A stretch of DNA of 64,000 nt from Burkholderiaceae bacterium (GTDB taxonomy: Bacteria; Pseudomonadota; Gammaproteobacteria; Burkholderiales; Burkholderiaceae_C). This document shows, piece by piece, positions 1 to 7,533 of the stretch (positions are counted from its first letter, which is position 1; every line of letters begins with the position of its first letter). The position numbers and the translations under genes are program-made. Below the pieces are notes generated by a model. The model ran no database searches. It saw only the letters and a program-made list of their open reading frames with translations, and was not told the DNA's origin. The stretch is from positions 1 to 64,000 of the forward strand of contig JAIESX010000035.1 of assembly GCA_019745555.1 (NCBI GenBank), written 5' to 3'.

Positions 1-210
1 GTGGCCAGCGTGCTGGCCGAGGCCCGTGACAAGTCACCGGCCCTGATCCAGCCCGAACCCTATGACGATGAACACGGGGTGCGTGTGCTCTGCTATCCGG
101 GCGACCCGCGTCACAGCGTGCGTGAGCGCGCCCTGCCCGGCCCGACCCGCTTGCGCTATGGGCGCAAGCGCTTCGAACCTGAGGACGGGTTTGAAGCCCT
201 GTTCCGCTGA
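1..210 (+). CDS. 3' end of an unrecognised protein (partial)
   Basis: An open frame runs from the window edge to a TGA at 208-210, giving about 69 residues that end in GFEALFR. The GTG at position 1 is simply the first codon in the window, so the true start is probably upstream. The tail is charged and rich in Arg, Pro and Glu, with no membrane segment. I do not recognise the family. It converges with the DUF2798 gene directly downstream. Confidence 0.5.
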   Translation: MASVLAEARDKSPALIQPEPYDDEHGVRVLCYPGDPRHSVRERALPGPTRLRYGRKRFEPEDGFEALFR

Positions 211-211
211 G

Positions 212-454
212 TCAGCGCGCGGCCGGCGTATCCGGCTTGACCAGGCGCTGCACGATACGGCGCGTCAGCGGCGCCACCACGAGCACCAGCGGAAAGGCCA
301 CCGCCCAGGCCGCGACCCAGGCGCTGAGCCAGAAGTGCAGGAAGTCGCCGCCCAGGCCGATAGCCCGGAAGGTGGAAATGCCCGAGACCACGAGGGACAT
401 CAGTCCGGACAGGATGAAGCCGAACAGGACAGGGGCGTAGCGGGCAGGCAGCAT
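212..454 (-). CDS. DUF2798 family small membrane protein
   Basis: An 80-residue protein with two hydrophobic helices (about residues 8-30 and 40-62). The pattern FxLSGLMSLVVSGISTF, followed by WLSAWVAAWAVAFPLVLVVAPLTRR, is that of the DUF2798 family, whose function is unknown. It sits at the far end of the leftward lipid/redox operon with a 37-bp gap to the SnoaL-like gene, so it may be cotranscribed, but this is not certain. Confidence 0.75.
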   Translation of the reverse strand: MLPARYAPVLFGFILSGLMSLVVSGISTFRAIGLGGDFLHFWLSAWVAAWAVAFPLVLVVAPLTRRIVQRLVKPDTPAAR

Positions 455-491
455 AAGGATTCCTCGGACGATCCGGGAATCATAAGACAGC

Positions 492-920
492 TTACGAATT
501 CGCGCGCTTCTTCAACCAGCGCATCAGGCCACCGACCAGGGGCAGCTTTTCGTAGAGCTCCTCGGCCGCGTCCCAGTAGTCGCGATGCGAACGGATGCGG
601 CCATCGGCCGCCAGACGCAGATGCGTGGCGCCACGGATGATCTGCGGCTGGGTGCTTTTGAAGTTGCGGAAGCGGAAATGGAAGTCCCAGCTCAGGAAGA
701 CCTGATCACCCTCGACGATGCGGCCCGTGACCACGAAGCGCGGCTCATGCAGTGCGGTGTACATGTGGGCAAAGATGCTCTGGATGGGCGCAATGCCGCG
801 CACCTCGTTGAACGGGTCCTTGAAATAGGCGTCCTCGGTGTAGAACTGGCTGAAGCGCTGCACGCTCTCTGGTGCCAGGGTTTCGAAGAAGACGACGATT
901 TTCTCGACGGCGTGGCTCAT
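492..920 (-). CDS. SnoaL-like / NTF2-fold protein
   Basis: A 142-residue protein starting MSHAVEKIVVFFE. The body (FYTEDAYFKDPFNEVRG, then a beta-rich half with WDFHFRF and HRDYWDAAEELYEKLP) matches nuclear-transport-factor-2-like SnoaL proteins, which form small cone-shaped folds used by enzymes or binding proteins. The ATG at 920 is preferred over the longer frame, which would run deep into the SDR gene ending 14 bp upstream. NTF2-like members recur in light- or singlet-oxygen-responsive lipid clusters of this type; the substrate here is unknown. Confidence 0.8.
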   Translation of the reverse strand: MSHAVEKIVVFFETLAPESVQRFSQFYTEDAYFKDPFNEVRGIAPIQSIFAHMYTALHEPRFVVTGRIVEGDQVFLSWDFHFRFRNFKSTQPQIIRGATHLRLAADGRIRSHRDYWDAAEELYEKLPLVGGLMRWLKKRANS

Positions 921-933
921 GATGGGTTGAAGA

Positions 934-1740
934 TCAAAGACCGGTGAACTTGCGCACCAGGGGGAAGTAGAGACGGTAGGGCAACAGGCGCATGAACTTG
1001 AGCCAGCGCGTGAAGCGTTTGGGGAAATGCAGCTCGAACTGGCCACGCGCCCAGCCGGCCAGCATCTCGCGCGCCGCAACCTCGGGCGTGATCAGCGCCG
1101 GCATCTTGAAGCGGTTTTGCGCCGTCAGCGGCGTCTCGACGAAACCCGGGTTGACCACGCTCACACCCAGGCCTTGTGCGCTCAGGTCCAGGTACAGCGC
1201 CTCGGCCAGGTTGATGAGCGCCGCCTTGGTCGGCCCGTAGGCCAGGCTCTTGGGCAGGCCACGAAAGCCCGCCACGCTGCTGATCAGGCTCAGGTGCCCG
1301 CCCTGCCCGGCCTCGGCCTGCTGCTGCAGCCGCGGCAGCACGGCATCGAGCAGGTAGAGCGCGCCCACGTAGTTGACCTGCTCGTGGCGCAGCATCTCGT
1401 CCAGGCTGTAATGCTGCGCCCCCAGGGCCTTGTAGTAGCCGGCGCTGTAGACCACCAGATCCAGCGGCCCGCGGGCCGCCACGGCCTCGGTGGCCAGCTG
1501 CAGGGCACGGCGATCCGTCACGTCCAGGGGCAGAGCCACGGCACGCGGCCGTCCCTGGGCATCGGTACCCGGATGGCGGGTTACCCAGTCCTGCAGGCGC
1601 TCGGCCTGGCGCGCCGAGACGAAGACCGTGGCGCCGTGCGCGTGCAGCAGCGAGGCACAGGCCTCGCCGATGCCGCTGGAGGCGCCGACCAGCCAGACGT
1701 TCTTGCCGCTCCAGTCGCGCAGCGGGGGATTCATGGGCAT
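934..1740 (-). CDS. SDR family oxidoreductase
   Basis: A 268-residue classical short-chain dehydrogenase/reductase. The NAD(P)-binding loop GASSGIG lies at residues 19-25, the structural motif SAG (in VYSAGYY) follows, and the catalytic Ser-Tyr-Lys set is visible as SLISSVAG and YGPTK. NPGFVETPLT marks the cofactor-adjacent loop. It lies between the DUF3833 lipoprotein (10-bp gap) and the SnoaL-like gene (13-bp gap), consistent with one operon. The substrate cannot be read from sequence; a lipid or polyketide-like carbonyl is an inference from context. Confidence 0.9.
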   Translation of the reverse strand: MPMNPPLRDWSGKNVWLVGASSGIGEACASLLHAHGATVFVSARQAERLQDWVTRHPGTDAQGRPRAVALPLDVTDRRALQLATEAVAARGPLDLVVYSAGYYKALGAQHYSLDEMLRHEQVNYVGALYLLDAVLPRLQQQAEAGQGGHLSLISSVAGFRGLPKSLAYGPTKAALINLAEALYLDLSAQGLGVSVVNPGFVETPLTAQNRFKMPALITPEVAAREMLAGWARGQFELHFPKRFTRWLKFMRLLPYRLYFPLVRKFTGL

Positions 1741-1750
1741 GGGCAGGTTC

Positions 1751-2311
1751 TCAGCGTTTGGTGAAGGCCAGCGTCACTTCGCCCAGGGTCACGCCCCATT
1801 TGCTCATGGTGGCGCGGTTGAGCATGACGCGCTCGTCCATCTGGTACATCCAGTCCTCGAAATGTACGACGACATTGCGTCCGTCCACGGGCAGGTCCAG
1901 GTCATAGCTCCAGTAGAAGGCGTTGCCGCGCTCCTCGCCCTGCGCCTCGCCCACCACGTCACCCGCAGTACCGGTGTAGCGGCCCTGGCCGCCCTCGCCG
2001 GGGCTGCGCTTGAGCGTCCAGATGCGCTTCTGGGTCGTGCCATCGGAGTAGACGAAGTCCTCGTCGAGCACACCGACCTCGCGGTCGGGCTCGCCGCTCC
2101 AGCTGCACTTCATCACCACGGTGAAGCGCTTGACCACCTTGCCCGAGCGGTTGGTGAACACACCCCAGGCGTCCACGGTGCCGTTGAAATACTTGCGCAG
2201 GTCGAGCACGGGCTTTTCACCCGCGTAGTCGGCAATCTTCGGCGAGGCGCAGCCGGTCAGGCCGGTGGCGCCCAGGGCAGCCGCACCCGTGAGCAACAGA
2301 CGTCGTTTCAT
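1751..2311 (-). CDS. DUF3833 family lipoprotein
   Basis: A 186-residue protein with a signal peptide and lipobox (MKRRLLLTGAAALGATGLTGC; Cys21 would be lipidated). The mature part (FNGTVDAWGVFTNRSGKVVKRF, FYWSYDLDLPVDGRNVVVHFEDWMYQMDERVMLNRA) fits DUF3833, a family of unknown function regularly linked to Cfa/DUF1365 genes. Its ATG overlaps the end of the MFS gene by 4 nt, implying translational coupling. It probably sits in the inner or outer membrane and may bind or shuttle modified lipid; that role is inference. Confidence 0.85.
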   Translation of the reverse strand: MKRRLLLTGAAALGATGLTGCASPKIADYAGEKPVLDLRKYFNGTVDAWGVFTNRSGKVVKRFTVVMKCSWSGEPDREVGVLDEDFVYSDGTTQKRIWTLKRSPGEGGQGRYTGTAGDVVGEAQGEERGNAFYWSYDLDLPVDGRNVVVHFEDWMYQMDERVMLNRATMSKWGVTLGEVTLAFTKR

Positions 2312-3573
2312 GAAGATCCTTTCCGTACGAAGAACTGAAACAGCAGGCCACCCGCGGCGAGCTTGAGCACACAGGGCAGCAGGCAGTAGGCCCAGGTCAG
2401 GGCCTGCAGGGCCTGGGGCTCACGCGTGCCGGGCGCGTAGCCGAAAAAGCCGAGCAGCGGCAAGGCCAGGCCCGCGGCCAGCGCCAGGTTGAGTTTGGTG
2501 GCAAAGGCCCACCAGCCGTAATAGGCCCCCTGCGCACGCCCCAGGTCACCGGCGCGGCCGATCAGGCCGGCCAGCATGGCCCCGGGCATCACCAGGTCTG
2601 CACCGAGCGCGGCGCCAGAGAGCACGCAGATAGCGATGAAGGGCAGGCTGTCACCCGCACCCAGCGTCGCGGCCCAGACGAAGACGGCCACGGCCAGCGC
2701 CATGCCCAGCAACCAGCTGCGTGCCAGCCCCCAGGCGCGCACGGCGCGCAGCCACAGCGGCATGGACAGCGCCGCGGCGAAGAAGTAGCTGCCCAGGAAC
2801 AGCGGCTCCTGCGCGGCCGGAGCCTGCAGGCGATCCTGCACGAAGAAGAGCACCAGCGTAGCCGGCACCGCGCTGGCGATGCCGTTGAGCATGAAGACGG
2901 CCAGCAGACGCCGGAAGGGCCCGCGCTGCCAAGGCAGCCAGACCTGGCCAGATTGCGTCGCATCGGCCGTCGCTGCATGCGCGGGACGCGGCCCGCTGCG
3001 CCAAGCCAGCCAGCCCAGGGCCAGGGCCAGGGTGAACAGCCCCACCATCACCGGCAGACCCAGCGCCACCGGCACCACAGAGGCCAGCAGCACGCCCACC
3101 AGGCCCAGACCCTCACGCCAGGCCACCAGCCGGCTCTGCACCAGGGGCTCGGTCCCGAGCAGCGCGCCCCAGCTCTGGTGGGCCAGGGTGACGGCGCTGA
3201 AGGCCGCATAGGTCAGCACCAGCAGGACCGCAGCAACGACCAGCAGGCCCGCGCCCTCCCGCAGCGGCGGGAAGAAGAGCAGGGCAAAGCCCACGGCCAT
3301 CAGGGCACAGGCCATCCCCGCCCAGGTCAGCAGGGCCCCCGTGGAGCGGCGGAACAAGCGGTCGCTCCAGCGCCCGAGCAGCGGGTCGATCAGGGCGTCA
3401 AGCAGGCGCGTGGCCAGCAGCAGCGCGCCCAGCGTGGCCAGCGGCACGCCGAAGGCGCGCGCGTAATGGTTGGGCAGCAGCACGTAGAGCGGCAGGGCGA
3501 CGAAGGCCAGGGGCAGGCCCATGAGGCCGTAGCGGGCAGCCTGGGTGAGCGTGAGAGCGGCGGCGGAGTTCAC
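2308..3573 (-). CDS. MFS transporter, GPH/MelB-like
   Basis: A 421-residue integral membrane protein with about twelve hydrophobic segments. The N-terminal portion (ALPLYVLLPNHYARAFGVPLATLGALLLATRLLDALIDPLLGRWSDR) has the RLxDAxxDPxxGxxSD signature of the glycoside-pentoside-hexuronide symporter branch (MFS_2). It is flanked by chalcone-isomerase-like and DUF3833 genes within the same operon, so a lipid-related cargo is as plausible as a sugar. The C-terminus (QFFVRKGSS) overlaps the next gene by 4 nt. Confidence 0.85.
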   Translation of the reverse strand: MNSAAALTLTQAARYGLMGLPLAFVALPLYVLLPNHYARAFGVPLATLGALLLATRLLDALIDPLLGRWSDRLFRRSTGALLTWAGMACALMAVGFALLFFPPLREGAGLLVVAAVLLVLTYAAFSAVTLAHQSWGALLGTEPLVQSRLVAWREGLGLVGVLLASVVPVALGLPVMVGLFTLALALGWLAWRSGPRPAHAATADATQSGQVWLPWQRGPFRRLLAVFMLNGIASAVPATLVLFFVQDRLQAPAAQEPLFLGSYFFAAALSMPLWLRAVRAWGLARSWLLGMALAVAVFVWAATLGAGDSLPFIAICVLSGAALGADLVMPGAMLAGLIGRAGDLGRAQGAYYGWWAFATKLNLALAAGLALPLLGFFGYAPGTREPQALQALTWAYCLLPCVLKLAAGGLLFQFFVRKGSS

Positions 3574-3582
3574 AAAGGTCTT

Positions 3583-4167
3583 TCAGCGCATCGGCCCGAG
3601 CAGGGCCGCGCGCAACTTGGGCGCGGGCGTCTGCTCGGACAGCCAGATGCCGAAGAACAGGCGCGCGAACTCCGGATCACGGACCTCGCTCGTGGGCCGG
3701 CCGTTGTAATAGAACTGCGCACCGCGGCCCGGCAGGTGCACGCCCAGCAGCCGGTCACCGGCACGCACATCGGGAAAGGCCGCCACCATGGCCTGCAACC
3801 AGTCCTTCGCCTGCGTCTCGCTGAAGCTGCCGATGCGGCGCATCTCCTCGATGGAGCGTTCGGCGATGTCACGCCCCTTGAAGCTGCGCAGATACTGCAA
3901 CTCCAATGCATGGCGCTGGCGCGCGAAGGCCCCGGGCTCGAAGCCCGGCTCGACCCAGAGGCTGGCCTGGTAGACCTCGAAGCCCCAGTAGGTGTAGGTG
4001 CCGCTGCCGGCAGCACGCAGCTGCGCCAGCGGCGTGATCTCGGCCTGCGCCTGCAAGCCAGCCAGCGCGAGCAGCAGGATTGCTACACTTTTTGTAGCGT
4101 GAACTGCACCACGTCGGTATTGCCCTCGTCGAAGGCCGCTTCGCAGTAGGCGAGATAGAACTCCCAT
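3583..4167 (-). CDS. Chalcone isomerase-like family protein, exported
   Basis: The body (GSGTYTYWGFEVYQASLWVEPGFEPG, LEYL-like RSFKGRDIAERSIEEM, VPV-type GDRLLGVHLPGRGAQFYYNGRPTSEVRDPEFARLFFGIWL) matches the bacterial chalcone-isomerase-like family (CHI fold, fatty-acid-binding relatives). A hydrophobic stretch (SVAILLLALAGLQAQA) looks like a signal peptide. The only in-frame ATG is at 4167, which gives an 85-bp overlap with the upstream methyltransferase gene and places about 27 extra residues before the signal. The real start may be a rare codon nearer the signal peptide. Confidence 0.75.
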   Translation of the reverse strand: MGVLSRLLRSGLRRGQYRRGAVHATKSVAILLLALAGLQAQAEITPLAQLRAAGSGTYTYWGFEVYQASLWVEPGFEPGAFARQRHALELQYLRSFKGRDIAERSIEEMRRIGSFSETQAKDWLQAMVAAFPDVRAGDRLLGVHLPGRGAQFYYNGRPTSEVRDPEFARLFFGIWLSEQTPAPKLRAALLGPMR

Positions 4168-5312
4168 AGACGGATGAACCTTTCATCGAATCCGAGTGGC
4201 AGCACGCGCTCGCGCGCGGCCAGGAACTGGTGGCGCCAGCGGCGCAGGGTTTCGGCGTAATCACGGCCGAAGGCAAATTCATCCACCACCTTCAGCCCAG
4301 CGGCCTCGGCCTGACGACGGAACTCCGCCGGGCAGGGCAGGCAGCCACCGGGGAAGATGTACTGCTGGATGAAATCGGAGGATTGCAGGTAGCGCTCGAA
4401 CAGACGGTCGTCGATCACGATGCTCTGGATGCAGGCGCGACCGCCGCTCTTGAGCAGACTCGCCACGCTCTCGAAGTAGGTGGGCCAGTACTCGCGGCCC
4501 ACAGCCTCGACCATCTCGATCGAGCAGATCGCGTCATAGGGACCATCGGCGATGTCACGATAGTCCTGCAGGCGCAGATCGGCACGCGCGGCGGCCTGCG
4601 GGCCCAGGCGGGCCATGCGCTCGCGGCCCCAGCCCAGCTGCTCGGTGGAAAGCGTCACGCCGGTCAGCGAAGCCTCGAACTCGGTGACCGTCATCTCGGC
4701 CAGCGCGCCCCAGCCGCAGCCGATCTCGAGCACGCGGTCGCCGGGCTGCACCCCGGCCATGCGCAGCGCACGCCGCACCTTGGCCTGCTGGGCCACGACC
4801 ATGTCACCGTCCAGCTGTCCCTCGAAAAGGGCAGACGAGTAGTTCATGGTCTCGTCCAGCCACAGGGTGTAGAAGGCGTTGCCCAGGTCGTAGTGGGCGT
4901 GGATGTTCTTGCGACTGTTGGCCTTGGTGTTGCGGTTGAAGAGATGACGCAGGCGGTAGAGCAGGCCGCCGAGCCAGGTACCGTAGACCACATCTTCCAG
5001 CGCCTCGCGGTTGCGGATGAAGAGGCGCAGCAGCGCAGCCAGATCGGGCGTGGACCACTGCGCGTCACGGTAGCCCTCGGCAAAGCCGATGTCGCCGGAC
5101 TTGAGCGCGGCGCCGAACACGGCCCAGTCGTGCACGGTCAGGCTGGCACGCGGCTCCTCGCCGCGACCGTAGTGCAGCTGGCTGCCATCGGGCAGGTGCA
5201 GGTGCAGGTGCAGGGTGCCGTGGCGCAGGCGTTCGAGCAGGCGCAGCACGCTGCGGGCGGCGGCCGGGGCGCTGCGTGGCAGCACGAGGCGAGGAGCGGT
5301 GGTCGTGTTCAT
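4083..5312 (-). CDS. cfa: Cyclopropane-fatty-acyl-phospholipid synthase family methyltransferase
   Basis: A 409-residue SAM-dependent enzyme of the CFA synthase family. Key motifs are HYDLGNAFY (140-148), the SAM-binding loop VLEIGCGWG (194-202), SIEMVEAVG and the FIQQYIFPGG segment. CFA synthases methylenate unsaturated acyl chains of membrane phospholipids. A close paralogue group (UfaM-type) instead methylates a desaturated chain on the way to furan fatty acids, and the neighbouring FAD enzyme makes that an alternative. It follows DUF1365 after 6 bp in the operon. Confidence 0.9.
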   Translation of the reverse strand: MNTTTAPRLVLPRSAPAAARSVLRLLERLRHGTLHLHLHLPDGSQLHYGRGEEPRASLTVHDWAVFGAALKSGDIGFAEGYRDAQWSTPDLAALLRLFIRNREALEDVVYGTWLGGLLYRLRHLFNRNTKANSRKNIHAHYDLGNAFYTLWLDETMNYSSALFEGQLDGDMVVAQQAKVRRALRMAGVQPGDRVLEIGCGWGALAEMTVTEFEASLTGVTLSTEQLGWGRERMARLGPQAAARADLRLQDYRDIADGPYDAICSIEMVEAVGREYWPTYFESVASLLKSGGRACIQSIVIDDRLFERYLQSSDFIQQYIFPGGCLPCPAEFRRQAEAAGLKVVDEFAFGRDYAETLRRWRHQFLAARERVLPLGFDERFIRLWEFYLAYCEAAFDEGNTDVVQFTLQKV

Positions 5313-5318
5313 GGCGGG

Positions 5319-6107
5319 TCAGGCGGGATGGGAACGGGAGACGAAATCGGCCGGCGGCGCCGGCTTGCGGAAGAAGGGCACACGCTTGAGCCACAGGCGC
5401 AGTGCCTGCCAGTGGATGCGGGCGATCAGTGCCAGCGTCATCAGCGGCTGGCCCAGCAGGGCGCGACGTGCGCTGTGCGCGTCATAGGGACGCAGCACGC
5501 CGCTGACGCTGGTCTGCAGCAGCGCACCGCCGGCGTCGTGCAGATCCACCCGCACGACGGTGTGCGGCGCGCCGTCGTGCAGCGTGCGCATGAAGCGGAA
5601 GGCGTATTCACCCTCGACGCGGCAGAAGGGCGAGACGTGGAAGACCTTGGTCGCGCGCAGCTCCTGGCCGTAGCGCGGGTTCTCCAGCAGGTAGCAGTGG
5701 CGTTCGCCGAAGGTGTTGTTGACCTCGGCCACGATGGCACGCAGGCTGCCATCGGCGCGGTGGCAGTACCAGAAGCTCACGGGCTTGAAGGTGTAGCCCA
5801 GCACGCGAGGGTAGCAGTGCAGCCAGATCTCGCCATCGGCGTCCGTGATGCCGTGCTCAACCAGCAACTCTTCCATCCAGGCCAGCGCGCCGCCCTGCTG
5901 CGGGCCGCGGCCGTCGCCGTGGTCGGCGTCAAAGAAGCTGAGCCAGCCGCGCCGGTTGCGCGCCAGAGCGCCAGCCTCGGCACCCGCCATGCTGCGCAGC
6001 GGCAGCATGAGGAAGAAGGTGGGGTAGGCAAAGGCATGCCGCGCCGGGCGCAGGCGCGTGTGGCGCACCTGGCCGGTCCCGATCAGCGGCACGGCGGGGC
6101 TGCTCAT
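5319..6107 (-). CDS. DUF1365 domain protein
   Basis: A 262-residue protein opening with GQVRHTRLRPARHAFAYPTF, the typical start of DUF1365, followed by DADHGDG, LHCYPRVLGYTFKPVSFWYC and VEVNNTFGERHCYLL-like segments. The biochemical role of DUF1365 is unknown; it almost always sits between an FAD-dependent amine-oxidase-like gene and a cfa-like gene, as here. It overlaps the end of the FAD gene by 4 nt, indicating coupled translation. Confidence 0.9.
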   Translation of the reverse strand: MSSPAVPLIGTGQVRHTRLRPARHAFAYPTFFLMLPLRSMAGAEAGALARNRRGWLSFFDADHGDGRGPQQGGALAWMEELLVEHGITDADGEIWLHCYPRVLGYTFKPVSFWYCHRADGSLRAIVAEVNNTFGERHCYLLENPRYGQELRATKVFHVSPFCRVEGEYAFRFMRTLHDGAPHTVVRVDLHDAGGALLQTSVSGVLRPYDAHSARRALLGQPLMTLALIARIHWQALRLWLKRVPFFRKPAPPADFVSRSHPA

Positions 6108-7405
6108 GCGGCCTGCCTCCAGGCCAGCTCCGACAGCAGGCGCTCGGCCACGGCCAGGCCGGACTTGAGCCCGTCCTCGTGGAAGCCGTAGCCCGTCCAG
6201 GCGCCGCAGTACCAGGTGCGGCGCTCGCCCTGGATGCCGGGCAGTGCCTTCTGGGCCGCAATCGCGCCCAGGTCGAACACCGGGTGTGCATAGTCGTAGT
6301 CGCCCAGTACATGCTCGGGCGCGATCTCGCGCAGCGGATTGAGCGAGACCACCACGGGCTGCTCGAAAGGCAGGGGCTGCAGCTTGTTGATCAGGTAGTG
6401 CAGGCAGACGCGGCTGTGCTCCTGTTCCGTGCTGGCGGCGCGCTCATAGTTCCACGCCGCCCAGGCGCGGGACGATCGGGGCAGCACCGAGGCGTCGGTG
6501 TGCAGCACGGCACGGTTGGACTGGTAGCGCACGGCCCCCAGGATACGCTGCTCGTCGAGCGAGGGCTGGCGCAGCAGGGCCAGGGCCTGGTCGCTGTGTG
6601 TGGCCAGCACCACCTGGTCATAGCGCTCCGCGCCGGCTGCGCTGTAGACGGTGACACCCTGCGCGTCGCGCTCGATGGCCTGCACCGGCGTGGACAGGCG
6701 CTTATCGGCGATGCCCGCCACGATCTTCTCGACATAGCGGCGCGCGCCACCGGCCACGGTCCACCACTGCGGGCGGCCGTTGACCTGGATCAGGCCGTGG
6801 TTGTGACAGAAGCGCACCATGGTGGCCACAGGGAATTCCAGCATCTGCGCCGTCGGGCAGCTCCAGATGCAGGCCATCATGGGCAGGAAGTACCAGTCGC
6901 GGAACTCGGTGCTGAAGCCCTGCTGGTCCAGCCAGCGGCCCAGGGGCAGCTGCAACCGCTCGTCCGCGCCGGCTTCGGCCAGCTCGGTCGCCAGTCGGTT
7001 GAAGCGCAGCACCTCGCGCAGCATGCGCAGGAAGCGCCAGTTGAACAGGTTGCGGCGCTGGGCGAAGACCGTGTTGAGGTCGGCACCGTTCCATTCGATG
7101 CGCCGGCCCGACCCAGCCCCCGCAGCCGCCTGGACCGAGAAAGACATGTCGGTCCTGGCCGTCGGCACGTCCAGCTCGCCAAAGAGGCGGATCAGGTTGG
7201 GGTAGGTCCGCTCGTTGAAGACCAGAAAGCCCGTGTCCACCCCCCAGGTCGTGGGGCCATGGGCTGTGGGCAGGGTCACGTCGACCGTATGCGTGTGGCC
7301 GCCAAAGTAGTCGCCCGCCTCGAAAAGGGTGAGCTCGGCCCGCCCCTGCAGGGCATGGGCCACGGCCAGGCCGGAGATGCCGGAACCAACGATCGCAAGC
7401 TTCAT
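6104..7405 (-). CDS. FAD-dependent amine-oxidase-like oxidoreductase
   Basis: A 433-residue flavoprotein with an N-terminal dinucleotide fold (MKLAIVGSGISGLAVAHAL, GSGISG at 7-12; acidic FEAGDYFGGHTHTV). The C-terminal flavin-contacting part is WYCGAWTGYGFHEDGLKSGLAVAERLL. This is the partner usually found beside DUF1365 and cfa; in alphaproteobacteria related enzymes take part in furan-fatty-acid formation. The ATG at 7405 is chosen because GGAGG lies about 5 bp upstream; the longer frame (from 7429) ignores it. First gene of the leftward operon, about 130 bp from the divergent regulator. Confidence 0.9.
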   Translation of the reverse strand: MKLAIVGSGISGLAVAHALQGRAELTLFEAGDYFGGHTHTVDVTLPTAHGPTTWGVDTGFLVFNERTYPNLIRLFGELDVPTARTDMSFSVQAAAGAGSGRRIEWNGADLNTVFAQRRNLFNWRFLRMLREVLRFNRLATELAEAGADERLQLPLGRWLDQQGFSTEFRDWYFLPMMACIWSCPTAQMLEFPVATMVRFCHNHGLIQVNGRPQWWTVAGGARRYVEKIVAGIADKRLSTPVQAIERDAQGVTVYSAAGAERYDQVVLATHSDQALALLRQPSLDEQRILGAVRYQSNRAVLHTDASVLPRSSRAWAAWNYERAASTEQEHSRVCLHYLINKLQPLPFEQPVVVSLNPLREIAPEHVLGDYDYAHPVFDLGAIAAQKALPGIQGERRTWYCGAWTGYGFHEDGLKSGLAVAERLLSELAWRQAA

Positions 7406-7447
7406 TCGGACCTCCCGCTGCCTGGACAAAAAGTCTGAATATGCATT

Positions 7448-7462
7448 TTTGTCGTGGACAAA
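7448..7462. promoter_or_regulatory. Palindromic operator TTTGTC-N3-GACAAA (copy 1)
   Basis: A perfect inverted repeat, TTTGTC at 7448-7453 and GACAAA at 7457-7462. It lies 43 bp upstream of the FAD oxidoreductase ATG and matches a second copy just ahead of the regulator gene. An extra half-site GACAAA lies at 7425-7430. Probably bound by the divergent MerR/B12 regulator; this is inference. Confidence 0.6.
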
Positions 7463-7470
7463 GTTTCGTT

Positions 7471-7500
7471 ATTTGGATTTTTGTCCGATAAAATCCAAAT
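7471..7500. promoter_or_regulatory. 11-bp perfect inverted repeat, central operator candidate
   Basis: ATTTGGATTTT (7471-7481) and AAAATCCAAAT (7490-7500) are exact reverse complements with an 8-bp spacer that contains TGTC. It lies midway between the divergent genes and between the two TTTGTC-N3-GACAAA palindromes. It may be a regulator site or overlap the divergent promoters. Confidence 0.5.
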
Positions 7501-7510
7501 TAACACATGT

Positions 7511-7525
7511 TTTGTCTTGGACAAA
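7511..7525. promoter_or_regulatory. Palindromic operator TTTGTC-N3-GACAAA (copy 2)
   Basis: TTTGTC (7511-7516) and GACAAA (7520-7525) repeat the first palindrome exactly, with spacer TTG instead of GTG. It ends 8 bp before the regulator ATG at 7534, a position suited to autorepression. A longer in-frame ATG at 7507 would run through this site and is therefore not preferred. Confidence 0.6.
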
Positions 7526-7533
7526 AAAGAAAC

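Noticed and set aside
1-3. GTG at position 1 as a true start codon
   Set aside because: No upstream sequence is available, and the frame probably continues from outside the window.
4230-6191. 653-codon plus-strand frame opposite cfa and DUF1365
   Set aside because: Shadow frame with biased composition; both minus-strand genes are clear family members.
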